Part shown: in pieces, positions 34,174 through 42,512 of the stretch
How positions within the stretch are numbered: the stretch's first letter is position 1
Layout of the letters: the number at the start of each line of letters is the position of its first letter
NCBI RefSeq assembly: GCF_000218565.1
Contig: NC_015684.1
Coordinates: 806,001-870,000 of the forward strand
DNA from: Afipia carboxidovorans OM5
GTDB taxonomy: Bacteria > Pseudomonadota > Alphaproteobacteria > Rhizobiales > Xanthobacteraceae
Direction: 5' to 3'
Length of the DNA stretch: 64,000 nucleotides
The notes under the pieces: generated by a model
The model's input: only the letters and a program-made list of their open reading frames with translations
Database searches by the model: none
What the model was told of the DNA's origin: nothing
Translations under genes and position numbers: made by a program

Positions 34174-37128
34174 CTAGCGCCCTTGCTGCGGCGTTGCGGT
34201 CGCGGGGGCTGCAGGCGCGGCCGGTGCAGGTGGCGTGCGCAGGCTGTAGCGGCGAGCGCGCGGCGCCTCGGTCTTGTCGCCGGTGAGAAGGCGCGTGGCG
34301 CTTGCGGCGTCCATCGGCTCGCCGAAGGCAAAGCCCTGCGCATACTGGCATCCGAGCTGGTAGAGCTCGACTGCATCGGAATCCGTCTCCGCGCCCTCCG
34401 CGACGACTTCCATGCCGAGATCGTGCGCCATCGCGATGATCGACTTCAGCAGCGTCGGCCGTGCGCCGTTGCGCGTCGTGCGCACGAACGACTGGTCGAT
34501 CTTGATGGTATCGAACGGGAAGCGCTGCAGATAGGATAGCGAGGAATGGCCGGTGCCGAAATCGTCGAGCGACAATCCGGTGCCGAGCTCCTTGATCCGC
34601 TGCAGCATCTGGGCGGCGTGCTCGGGGTTCTCCATCACCAGCGACTCGGTGAGTTCGAGCTTGAGCGACCCGCGCGCGACCGCCGAGCGTGACAGCACGC
34701 CGCGTACGTCGTGGATCAGGTCGTGGCGCAGCAACTGGCGCGAGGAGACGTTGACGCTTGCAAACAGTGGCACGCGGGTGCGCGTCGCGCGCTGCCAGGT
34801 GCTGAGCTGCTTCGCAGTCGCGTCCATCACGAACAGGCCGAGATCGACGATCAGGCCGATCTCTTCCGCGATGGAGATGAATTCGGATGGCGACATCCGC
34901 CCGAGCCGCGGGTGATCCCAACGTGCCAACGCCTCGAAGCCTGCGACGGTGCGATCCTCGAGCCGCATGATCGGCTGATACAGGATCGCGATCTCCTGCC
35001 GCTCGATGGCACGGCGCAGATCGGATTCAAGCGTCAACCGGTCGGTTTTGCGCGAGCGCATCGGCGGCTTGTAGACGTCGATACGATCGCCGCCGAGCCG
35101 CTTGGAATGATACATCGCAAGCTCGGCATCCTTGATGATCTCATCGGTCAGCGGCGCCTGCGGGTCGCTGAGCGCGAGGCCAATTGAAGCGGTGAGGAAG
35201 ATCTCACGCTCGTTGAAGGCGATCGGCGCGCGGATGGTCTTGCGGATGGTTTCGGCGAGCGCGGTGATACGCGCAGGCTCGTGCTCGGAAGTGAGCAGCA
35301 GGCCGAACTGGTCACCGCCGATCCGTGCCAGCGTATCCTGCGGCTTGAGGATGCGGGTGAGGCGGCGCGCCAGCGTCAGCAGGATGGAGTCGCCGACCGC
35401 GATGCCGACGGAATCGTTGACCTGCTTGAAGCGGTCGAGGTCGATCACCATCACGGTGGGGCGCAGGTTCGGCGCAGTCTTGATGAAGCCCGCAAGCGCG
35501 GTGAGGCGGTCGATGAACAATTGCCGGTTCGGCAGACCCGTGAGGTTGTCGTGCACCGAGTCATGGAGCATGCGCTCCTCGGCATTCTTGATCTCGGTGA
35601 CGTCGGAAAGGGTGCCGACCACGCGCGCGACTTCGCCGTCGGAGCCGACGACCGGGCGTGCCTTCAGCGCGAACCACATGAAGTGGCCGTCCGGCGTGCG
35701 CAGGCGGAAGTCCTGCACGAGACGGCCGCGGCGCTGATCGAGCACGCTGTCGAGCGCGGCGCGGAAGCGATCCTGATCGAGCGGATGCAGCACTTCGAGC
35801 CAGCGCGCCGCAGGGCCTTCCAGCGTGCCGCGTTTCAGGCCGAGCAGGCCCTCTGTCTCGGGGCTCGTGAATACCTTGTCGGCGGAGACGTCCCAATCCC
35901 AGATCAGATCGCCCGAGCCGGTGAGTGCCAGCGCGCGACGTTCGACATCGGAGACGATGCCGGTGGTCGCGCCGCCTGCGAAGGCGTGCTGCATCACCGT
36001 GAAGCCGATCAGCATCACGATCAGCACAAGGCCGCCGAGCAATGCCGGGCCGACGATATCGTTGGTCACCGCGCCGGTGACGGTCATGCCGGCCGCGATC
36101 ACCCAGATCAGGAACAGGAACCAGGTCGGGATCAGCAGCACCGCGCGATCAAAGCCCTGCGTCGAAAGCGTGACGATCAGCACGAAGCCTGCGGCGGCGA
36201 TCAGAAGCAGCGAGATGCGCGCGATGCCGGAGGCGACCGCGGGATCGAACAGCGCGAGGCCGACCAGCGCGCCGAGGAAGACGAGCCAGCCGAGCGTGAT
36301 ATGCGAATAGCGCACATGCCAGCGCGACAGATTGAGGTAAGCGAACAGGAACACCAGGAACGCTGCCGTCAGCATCGCCTCGCCCGAGGCACGCCAGACC
36401 CGTTCGGCGTCGACTGACATGTCGAACACCTTGCCCCAGAACCCGAAGTCGATGCCGATATAGACCAGCACCGCCCACGCGAGCGCGGAAGCAGCAGGGA
36501 ACATGATGCTGCCCTTCACCACGAACAGGATCGTCAGCACGAGGGCGAGAAGGCCGGAAATGCCGATGACGATGCCGTGGTACAGCGTGAAGGAGTTGAC
36601 CTTGTCCTTGTAGGCCTCGGGCTCCCACAGATAGAGCTGCGGAATGGCATCGGTGCGCAGTTCCGCGACGTAGGTCACGACCGCGCCGGGATCGAGCGTG
36701 ATGCGGAAGATGTCGGCGGTGGCGCTGTCCTGCCGGTCGGGGCGGTCGCCGGCCGAAGGCGTGATGGTTGCGATGCGCGACAGGCCGAGGTCAGGCCACA
36801 ACAGGCCCGATGCGACGATCCGATAATGCGGCACCACGATCAGGCGGTCGATCTGCTCGTCGGTGGTGTTGGTCAGGGCGAAGACCAGCCAGTTCTTGCC
36901 GCCCTCGCGCGCGCGCACCTCGATGCGGCGGACGATGCCGTCGGGACCGGGCGCGGTGGAAACCTGGATGCGGTCGGTGTCGCTGTGCTGGAATTCCAGC
37001 ACGCCGGTCAGGTCGATCGCGGGCGCGTCGGTGCGGACGCTGATGGCGTCAACGGCGTGTGCCGGCTGCGCGGCGGCCAATATCAGGAAGCTGAGCGCGA
37101 GCAGCGCATAGCATCTGATCGAGCGCAA
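34174..37128 (-). CDS. membrane GGDEF-EAL protein, PAS-linked
   Basis: 984 residues. A signal sequence precedes a periplasmic beta-rich domain of the 7TMR-DISM extracellular type (about residues 30-160) and seven or so helices (about 180-370). A PAS domain (about 380-510), a GGDEF domain (about 520-670) and an EAL domain (about 690-950) follow. The GGDEF signature reads GGDQF (604-608) and no RxxD inhibitory site precedes it, so diguanylate cyclase activity is doubtful. The EAL motif is intact (FEALARWDHP, Glu732), as are DDFGTGHSSLSYL and KIDQSFVR, so it is probably a c-di-GMP phosphodiesterase responding to a periplasmic ligand. The C-terminus is Ala/Pro-rich. Confidence 0.93.
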   Translation of the reverse strand: MRSIRCYALLALSFLILAAAQPAHAVDAISVRTDAPAIDLTGVLEFQHSDTDRIQVSTAPGPDGIVRRIEVRAREGGKNWLVFALTNTTDEQIDRLIVVPHYRIVASGLLWPDLGLSRIATITPSAGDRPDRQDSATADIFRITLDPGAVVTYVAELRTDAIPQLYLWEPEAYKDKVNSFTLYHGIVIGISGLLALVLTILFVVKGSIMFPAASALAWAVLVYIGIDFGFWGKVFDMSVDAERVWRASGEAMLTAAFLVFLFAYLNLSRWHVRYSHITLGWLVFLGALVGLALFDPAVASGIARISLLLIAAAGFVLIVTLSTQGFDRAVLLIPTWFLFLIWVIAAGMTVTGAVTNDIVGPALLGGLVLIVMLIGFTVMQHAFAGGATTGIVSDVERRALALTGSGDLIWDWDVSADKVFTSPETEGLLGLKRGTLEGPAARWLEVLHPLDQDRFRAALDSVLDQRRGRLVQDFRLRTPDGHFMWFALKARPVVGSDGEVARVVGTLSDVTEIKNAEERMLHDSVHDNLTGLPNRQLFIDRLTALAGFIKTAPNLRPTVMVIDLDRFKQVNDSVGIAVGDSILLTLARRLTRILKPQDTLARIGGDQFGLLLTSEHEPARITALAETIRKTIRAPIAFNEREIFLTASIGLALSDPQAPLTDEIIKDAELAMYHSKRLGGDRIDVYKPPMRSRKTDRLTLESDLRRAIERQEIAILYQPIMRLEDRTVAGFEALARWDHPRLGRMSPSEFISIAEEIGLIVDLGLFVMDATAKQLSTWQRATRTRVPLFASVNVSSRQLLRHDLIHDVRGVLSRSAVARGSLKLELTESLVMENPEHAAQMLQRIKELGTGLSLDDFGTGHSSLSYLQRFPFDTIKIDQSFVRTTRNGARPTLLKSIIAMAHDLGMEVVAEGAETDSDAVELYQLGCQYAQGFAFGEPMDAASATRLLTGDKTEAPRARRYSLRTPPAPAAPAAPATATPQQGR

Positions 37129-37153
37129 GATCTGTCTCTCCGCGGTCGGGCGC

Positions 37154-37172
37154 GGGCCCCTTCAAGGGGCCC
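37154..37172 (-). terminator. hairpin between quinone reductase and GGDEF-EAL genes
   Basis: GGGCCCC and GGGGCCC form a perfect stem around TTCAA, 65 bases after the quinone reductase stop. There is no T-run, so a terminator or processing role is uncertain. Confidence 0.35.
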
Positions 37173-37237
37173 GGCGGGAGCGCGATCAATGACACGAAAG
37201 CGAGATGAATCAAAGGCTTTACAGGCGCTTTGTCCCG

Positions 37238-38236
37238 TCAAACCGTGAGCACAATTTTGCCAATATGCTGGCCGCTTTCCATCCGGGCATGGGCCTTGGC
37301 GGCGTCTTTCAGGGAAAACTCGCTATCGATCAGGGGCTTCAGCCGACCCGCGACAATCCAGGGCAGGACGGTGGCCTCGATGGCCTTAACCATGGCTGCC
37401 TTATCCTCGTTTGAGCGGGGCCGCAGCGTCGAACCGGTGTGCCAGAGCCGCTTCATCATCAGCTTGCCGAAATTGGCGGTCGCCTTCGGCCCGCCGAGGA
37501 ACGCGATCTGGACGATGCGCCCCTCGGTCGCACACGCATCGTAGTTGCGGTCGACATACTCGCCGCCGACCATATCGAGGATGACGTTGACGCCCTTGCC
37601 GCCGGTCGCGGCCTTGGCCTCGGCGACGAAATCCTGGGTCTTGTAGTTCACCGCAACATCGGCGCCGAGCGTGACGCAGGCGTCCGCCTTTTCCTGTGAG
37701 CCGACGGTGACGATCACCTTGGCGCCATGCGCCTTCGCCATCTGGATCGCCGTGGTGCCGATGCCTGACGAGCCGCCATGCACCATGAAGGTTTCGCCGG
37801 GCTTGAGCGCGCAACGCTCGAACACGTTGTGCCACACCGTCATCACCGTTTCGGGAAGCGTCGCGGCTTCTTTCATCGACAATCCGGCAGGAATGGTGAT
37901 CGCGTGCGCATCCGGCGCGACGCAATATTCGGCATAGCCGCCGCCGGCGGTGAGCGACATCACCTTGTCACCGATCTTGTGCTTGCGGGCACCTTCGCCG
38001 AGCGCCACCACGGTGCCGGCGATTTCCAGACCCGGCAGGTCGCTTGCGCCCGGAGGCACGGGATACTTGCCCATGCGCTGCAGCACGTCGGGCCGGTTGA
38101 CGCCGGCAGCCTCCACCTTGACGAGAATCTCGCCGGCCGCGGGCTTCGGCACCTCGCGCTGTTCCGGCACCAGCACATCCGGCCCTCCCGGCTGGGAAAT
38201 GGCGATCACGGTCATGTGGGTGGGCAGCTTGTCCAT
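37238..38236 (-). CDS. NAD(P)H quinone oxidoreductase, MDR family
   Basis: 332-residue zinc-free MDR protein of the PIG3/quinone oxidoreductase type. The N-terminal PGGPDVLVPEQREVPKPAAG and the dinucleotide site with MVHGGSSGIGTTAIQMAKA are diagnostic; the zinc-binding cysteine loop is absent. It probably reduces quinones or enones with NADPH. I chose the ATG at 38236 (MDKLPTHMTV); the frame extends further, but that part lacks family similarity. It diverges from the DUF1192 gene. Confidence 0.9.
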   Translation of the reverse strand: MDKLPTHMTVIAISQPGGPDVLVPEQREVPKPAAGEILVKVEAAGVNRPDVLQRMGKYPVPPGASDLPGLEIAGTVVALGEGARKHKIGDKVMSLTAGGGYAEYCVAPDAHAITIPAGLSMKEAATLPETVMTVWHNVFERCALKPGETFMVHGGSSGIGTTAIQMAKAHGAKVIVTVGSQEKADACVTLGADVAVNYKTQDFVAEAKAATGGKGVNVILDMVGGEYVDRNYDACATEGRIVQIAFLGGPKATANFGKLMMKRLWHTGSTLRPRSNEDKAAMVKAIEATVLPWIVAGRLKPLIDSEFSLKDAAKAHARMESGQHIGKIVLTV

Positions 38237-38375
38237 GAAAACAATCCTTGGAAGGTGACGTCGGGTCAGCACGATATGCCACCGAACGGCAAGCGAGTCA
38301 GCCCCGATGGCTCGACCGGATGCGCGGCTTTGTGGCAGGCTCCGGCGCGAGCGAGACGACCGACATGGAGGGATC

Positions 38376-38567
38376 ATGGCGATTGACGATGACGACCGGC
38401 CGCGGCCGAAACTCATTCACCAGATCGGGCAGGATTTGTCGCTTCTGTCGCTTGACGATCTGAATGAGCGTATCACCGCGCTTGAGGGCGAGATCGAACG
38501 GCTGAAGACGGAGGCTGCGAAGAAACGCGCCTCGCGCGACGCGGCGGCAAGTTTCTTCAAATCGTAA
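38376..38567 (+). CDS. DUF1192 small coiled-coil protein
   Basis: 63 residues. The acidic start MAIDDDDRPRPKLIHQIGQD leads to SLLSLDDLNERITALEGEIE, the hallmark of DUF1192, followed by a short coiled coil and a basic end. GGAGGG at 38367-38372 precedes the ATG. The function is unknown. It is followed by an intergenic region with a probable structured RNA and then rcdA. Confidence 0.85.
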   Translation: MAIDDDDRPRPKLIHQIGQDLSLLSLDDLNERITALEGEIERLKTEAAKKRASRDAAASFFKS

Positions 38568-38599
38568 ACATCGTATCGAGGCGGTCGCATTCGCCAATG

Positions 38600-38757
38600 A
38601 ATGGTGAACGATTTCGTTCATTTACGACACATTAAGCTTTCGCGTTTATGACCAGAGTGTCCTTGTTTGGACGCCGAGTGGCTCCTGTCCACTCTGTTTG
38701 ACGCCTCCCTGTTATCAACTTTCAAAAGCCGCCGGTTTCCGGCGGCTCTTTTTTTGT
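38600..38757 (+). ncRNA. candidate structured small RNA or leader upstream of rcdA
   Basis: The 335-base gap between the DUF1192 gene and rcdA has no gene-like frame but strong secondary structure. TGAACGA/TCGTTCA form a perfect palindrome (38605-38620). CAGAGTG (38653-38659) pairs with CACTCTG (38690-38696), enclosing TCC-TTGTTT-GGA; an alternative stem GAGTGG/CCACTC (38676-38694) competes with it. An excellent terminator follows at 38727-38755, more than 140 bases before the rcdA start, so a short transcript would end there. Whether it is a free RNA or the tail of the DUF1192 transcript is unknown. Confidence 0.45.
38727..38755 (+). terminator. strong Rho-independent terminator
   Basis: AGCCGCCGG and CCGGCGGCT form a 9-bp stem with a TTT loop, followed by CTTTTTTTG. 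This is the clearest intrinsic terminator in the window. It ends the transcript of the DUF1192 gene or of a small RNA in the gap, and separates it from rcdA. Confidence 0.9.
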
Positions 38758-38902
38758 TCACGCAGATGTCACGGAAACCATATCCCGATTTGATCGTGCG
38801 ACCGGCTGGACTCCGGCGCCGCGAGGGGCAATGATTTGTTCATTATAAGAAAGCGCTGCATCACAAGGCGCATCCAAGCGTAACAGGCTTAAGGCGTTAA
38901 CC

Positions 38903-39406
38903 ATGTCGGATCAGGCGCAGGATGGGCTCATCCTGCTCAGTGAGCACTTTACCAATTCGCCCGCGTTCCAGGAGTTGTTCCGCGACGGAATGGATCTTGT
39001 CGAAGAGACGGCGGCTTATCTCGACGGCGACGGCCGCATCGAGGCGAAGGCGCTTGAGCGCGCGGTCGGCCTCACCTATGCGACCGAGAGCATGCGTCTC
39101 ACCACGCGGCTAATGCAGCTTGCGTCGTGGCTTCTGCTGCATCGTGCGGTGCGCGAAGGCGAGATGACGCTCAATCAGGCGAACCGCGAAAAGACCAAGG
39201 TGAGGCTCACCGCGGCCGAGCCGGGTGCTGCCGATCTCATCACGCGGCTGCCGGAGCGGCTGCAGCAACTGATCACGCGTTCGATGGAGTTGCAGACCAA
39301 GGTGCGTCGCCTCGATGCCACCATGCATGCCGAGCGCAAGGATGATGTGGCCGGCAATCCGCTGATGCCGCAGCTCGACCGGCTGCGCGCCGCGTTTGAG
39401 AACTAG
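38903..39406 (+). CDS. rcdA: RcdA family protein (DUF1465)
   Basis: 167 residues, all helical. The segments SEHFTNSPAFQELFRDGMDL and EETAAYLDGDGRIEAKAL match DUF1465, the RcdA family. In Caulobacter RcdA is an adaptor in the ClpXP hierarchy that degrades CtrA and other cell-cycle proteins. The C-terminal part (MHAERKDDVAGNPLMPQLDR) is shorter and charged. Whether the role is the same here is inferred from family and phylum. Confidence 0.88.
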   Translation: MSDQAQDGLILLSEHFTNSPAFQELFRDGMDLVEETAAYLDGDGRIEAKALERAVGLTYATESMRLTTRLMQLASWLLLHRAVREGEMTLNQANREKTKVRLTAAEPGAADLITRLPERLQQLITRSMELQTKVRRLDATMHAERKDDVAGNPLMPQLDRLRAAFEN

Positions 39407-39433
39407 AGTTTTCGGATGGGCAGGTTCTCTGCC

Positions 39434-39498
39434 CGTCATTCCCGCGAAAGCGGGGAGTCCACACTTGGAAAGACTGGGTCCCCGCCTTCGCGGGGACG
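39434..39498. repeat. palindromic repeat with CCCGCGAAAGCGGGG arms
   Basis: The 65-base element begins CGTCATTCCCGCGAAAGCGG and ends with CCCCGCCTTCGCGGGGACG. Each half is a hairpin, and the two halves are inverted copies. It is of a widespread proteobacterial intergenic repeat type and lies just after the rcdA stop. Confidence 0.65.
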
Positions 39499-39547
39499 AT
39501 CAATAGAAAAACTAACTCAGCCCCGATCACCCAGACTCCAACGAAAA

Positions 39548-39578
39548 ACGCCCCGGCGCGAGCACGGGGCGTTTTTTG
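39548..39578. terminator. bidirectional Rho-independent terminator between rcdA and rpmE
   Basis: ACGCCCCG and CGGGGCGT form the stem. It is preceded by AAAAA and followed by TTTTTT, so both strands have a T-run. It serves the convergent rcdA and rpmE genes. Confidence 0.85.
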
Positions 39579-39599
39579 ATTTGGGATATCCGAGCAGGC

Positions 39600-39824
39600 T
39601 TACTTCTTGAGGAAGCCCGAGAACTTCTTCTGGAACCGCGACACACGGCCGCCGCGGTCGAGAATCTGCTGGGTACCGCCGGTCCAGGCCGGATGCGACT
39701 TGGAGTCGATGTCGAGGTTCAGCGTGTCGCCTTCCGCGCCATAGGTCGAACGCGTGAAGTATTCGGTTCCGTCGGTCATAACGACCTTAATCGTATGATA
39801 ATCCGGGTGAATTTCGGGTTTCAT
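39600..39824 (-). CDS. rpmE: 50S ribosomal protein L31
   Basis: 74-residue L31. The start MKPEIHPDYHTIKVVMTDGT and the C-terminal HPAWTGGTQQILDRGGRVSR are family hallmarks. The CxxC zinc motif of many L31 proteins is absent, so this is the zinc-independent type; the ribosome would not use it as a zinc store. The gene is alone, ended by a bidirectional terminator. Confidence 0.96.
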   Translation of the reverse strand: MKPEIHPDYHTIKVVMTDGTEYFTRSTYGAEGDTLNLDIDSKSHPAWTGGTQQILDRGGRVSRFQKKFSGFLKK

Positions 39825-39999
39825 GGAAAATCCTTCGGCGCACGGCGCCCGGCTGGTCGATCATTTGTCGGGTGAATTCGGCGGGTCTATACCGCACGAG
39901 GCGGTTTCAGACAAGCTTTGACCCAGCGCAGAGCATGGCATTTGCCAGCGCCCTAACTGCAGCCTATTGGAAGGCGGGGACAATAGCGGCAGGGTTTTG

Positions 40000-41883
40000 A
40001 TGAACGTGGTGGAACGCATCCCGGCAGAGGGGCAGGCCGTGCCCGCGTCCGCCGGTGAGACGGCCGAAGGAGTGGTCCCGGCGTCTCAGGCCAACGGTCT
40101 GACCAAAGAGGCCGATCGGGGAGCAGAGACCAAGGCGCGCCGTTCGAGCCTGCGTCCTCTGCTGGCGCTCGCGCCTTACGTCGTCCGCTACCGCGGCCGC
40201 GCCATCGCGGCGCTGATTGCTCTCATCATTGCCTCGCTCGCGACACTGGCCGTGCCGCTCGCCGTTCGCCGCATGATCGATTTCGGGTTCAGTCCCGAAA
40301 GCGTGGCGATGATCAACAGCTATTTCGGCCTCATGATCCTCGTCGTGGCGGTGCTCGCGGCGTCGAGCGCGATGCGCTACTACTTCGTCATCACCATCGG
40401 CGAGCGCATCGTCGCCGATCTGCGCAGTGACGTGTTCCGCCACCTCACCCGTCTGTCACCTTCGTTCTTCGACACGGCTCATAGCGGCGAACTGGTCTCG
40501 CGGCTCACCGCCGACACCACGCAGATCAAATCTGCGGTCGGGGCGTCCGTCTCGATTGCGTTGCGTAACGTCGTCCTGTTCGTCGGCGCGGCGGCAATGA
40601 TGGTGGTGTCGAGCCCGAAACTCTCCGGTTTCGTCCTCGCGGCGATTCCGCTGATCGTGCTGCCGCTGGTCGGCTTCGGCCGCCGCGTGCGCAAACTCTC
40701 GCGCGGCGCGCAGGACACGCTCGCGGAAGCCTCTTCCTATGCCTCTGAGCTGATCGGCGCGATCCGCACGTTGCAGGCCTTCACCAACGAACTGTTGGCG
40801 CAGGCACGTTTCGGTGGCGAGGTGGAGCGCGCTTATGAGGCCGCGCGTGCCTCGACGCGCGCGCGCGCATGGCTCACCGCGGTCGTGATCTTCCTGATCT
40901 TCTCGAGCGTGGTGGTGATCCTCTGGGTCGGCTCGCACGACATCATCACCGGCGAGATCACCGCCGGCCGGCTCGGCCAGTTCGTGCTCTATGCGGCATT
41001 CGCCGCGGGCGCGCTCGGCGAGTTGAGCCAGGTCTGGGGCGAGATCGCACAGGCTTCCGGTGCGGCCGAGCGGCTGTTTGAAATTCTCAATGTGAAATCC
41101 GACATCACGGTGCCCGCCAATCCGCGGCTGCTGCCGCAGCCCGCGCGCGGCGACATCGTGTTCGATCGCGTGCGCTTTTCCTATCCGACGCGGCCCGAGG
41201 CGTTCGTGGTCGATGGCGTGTCATTCTCCGTGCGCGCGGGCGAGAAGATCGCGGTGGTCGGCCCGTCAGGTGCGGGCAAGAGCACGCTGTTTCATCTGCT
41301 GCTGCGCTTCTACGATCCGAAGAGCGGTCTGATCTCGTTCGACGGCGTGCCGATCGACGAGGTCGCGCCGGACGATCTGCGCTCGCGCATCGCGCTGGTG
41401 CCGCAGGATTCGGCGATCTTCGCTGCGACCGCGCGCGAGAACATCCGCTTCGGCCGGCCCGATGCCTCGGATGCCGAGGTCGAGCGCGCGGCCGAACAGG
41501 CCCATGCCACCGAGTTTCTGCGCCGCCTGCCGAACGGTTTCGAGACGCAACTGGGCGAGCGTGGTGTCACGCTCTCCGGCGGCCAGCGCCAGCGCATCGC
41601 GATCGCGCGTGCGATCCTGCGCGATGCGCCGCTGCTGCTGCTCGACGAGGCGACCTCCGCGCTTGATGCCGAAAGCGAGACACTGGTGCAGACTGCGCTC
41701 GAGGAATTGATGCAGCAGCGCACCACGCTCGTCATCGCCCATCGCCTTGCCACGGTGCTCTCCTGCGATCGCATTCTGGTGATGGAGCAGGGCCGTATCG
41801 TCGAGCAAGGCACCCATGCCTCGCTGGTTGCCGCGAACGGTCTCTATGCCCGGCTGGCGCGGCTGCAGTTCGAGGGCGGTTAG
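40000..41883 (+). CDS. ABC transporter, fused membrane and ATPase domains (exporter)
   Basis: 627 residues, a half-transporter of the ABCB/MsbA type. A variable N-terminal tail of about 50 residues is followed by six helices (about 60-350) and an ATPase domain. Walker A is GPSGAGKST, the signature LSGGQRQRIAIARAIL and Walker B LLLLDEATSALD; the H-loop is in VIAHRLATVL. It should work as a homodimer that exports lipids, peptides or drugs. The ATG at 40000 follows AGGG; an upstream frame from 39967 exists. Substrate unknown. Confidence 0.93.
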   Translation: MNVVERIPAEGQAVPASAGETAEGVVPASQANGLTKEADRGAETKARRSSLRPLLALAPYVVRYRGRAIAALIALIIASLATLAVPLAVRRMIDFGFSPESVAMINSYFGLMILVVAVLAASSAMRYYFVITIGERIVADLRSDVFRHLTRLSPSFFDTAHSGELVSRLTADTTQIKSAVGASVSIALRNVVLFVGAAAMMVVSSPKLSGFVLAAIPLIVLPLVGFGRRVRKLSRGAQDTLAEASSYASELIGAIRTLQAFTNELLAQARFGGEVERAYEAARASTRARAWLTAVVIFLIFSSVVVILWVGSHDIITGEITAGRLGQFVLYAAFAAGALGELSQVWGEIAQASGAAERLFEILNVKSDITVPANPRLLPQPARGDIVFDRVRFSYPTRPEAFVVDGVSFSVRAGEKIAVVGPSGAGKSTLFHLLLRFYDPKSGLISFDGVPIDEVAPDDLRSRIALVPQDSAIFAATARENIRFGRPDASDAEVERAAEQAHATEFLRRLPNGFETQLGERGVTLSGGQRQRIAIARAILRDAPLLLLDEATSALDAESETLVQTALEELMQQRTTLVIAHRLATVLSCDRILVMEQGRIVEQGTHASLVAANGLYARLARLQFEGG

Positions 41884-42065
41884 CTTCCCCTCTCCCCGTA
41901 GCTCGACGAAGACGAGCATAAACGCTCTTATGTGGGAGAGGGTGCTGAGCGGCAAAGCCGCGAAGTGGGTGAGGGGTATACCTCGCCGCAAGCTTTCACC
42001 CCTCACCCGACTTTGTCTCGCTTCGCTCGCCATCGCCACCCACTCCCACAAGGGGAGAGGGGAAG
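41884..42065. repeat. CCTCTCCCC palindromic repeat element
   Basis: The element starts one base after the ABC transporter stop. CTTCCCCTCTCCCC (41884-41897) and GGGGAGAGGGGAAG (42052-42065) are a perfect 14-bp inverted repeat. Internal GGGTGAGGGG and CCCCTCACCC also pair. It lies between convergent genes, as most copies of this family do. Confidence 0.7.
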
Positions 42066-42074
42066 AAAGCAAGC

Positions 42075-42512
42075 TTACTTCTCCCACTTCATGCCATGCA
42101 CCTTGCGGCCCGATGTCGGGTTCACGTCGTCATGGGTGTGGCGGAAGCCGTGGCGCTCATAGAAGCGGATAGCGCGGGCGTTGTCGGCATTGACCAGGAG
42201 CGTGATCGCACCAGAGGATTGCCGCTTTGCCTCATCGACCAGAGCATCCGCCGCGCCCGAGCCCCAGGCTTCCGGCGCGACGACAAGCTGGTCGAGATAG
42301 CCCGAGCCATCGAGGGTGACGAAACCGACCGCGCCCTCATCATTCTCCGCGACCGTGATGCGTGAAGCCGGCACGAGTTCTGTGCGCCAGCGCTGTCGCC
42401 ATCCCGGCAGCCGCTCGGCGAAGTCGATCGACGGATAGGCGTATTGCCAGGTGCGTTGCCACAGCGCGATCAGCGCGTCTTCGTCGGTTGCGCGGTAGGG
42501 GCGCAGCCTCAT
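42075..42512 (-). CDS. GNAT family N-acetyltransferase
   Basis: 145 residues with the acetyl-CoA-binding segment LVVAPEAWGSGAADALVDEA and the C-terminal NADNARAIRFYERHGFRH, both typical of GNAT enzymes. It overlaps the OmpA-domain gene start-to-stop by four bases, so it is the third gene of the unit with the MotA-like/OmpA-like pair. The acceptor is unknown. Confidence 0.9.
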   Translation of the reverse strand: MRLRPYRATDEDALIALWQRTWQYAYPSIDFAERLPGWRQRWRTELVPASRITVAENDEGAVGFVTLDGSGYLDQLVVAPEAWGSGAADALVDEAKRQSSGAITLLVNADNARAIRFYERHGFRHTHDDVNPTSGRKVHGMKWEK

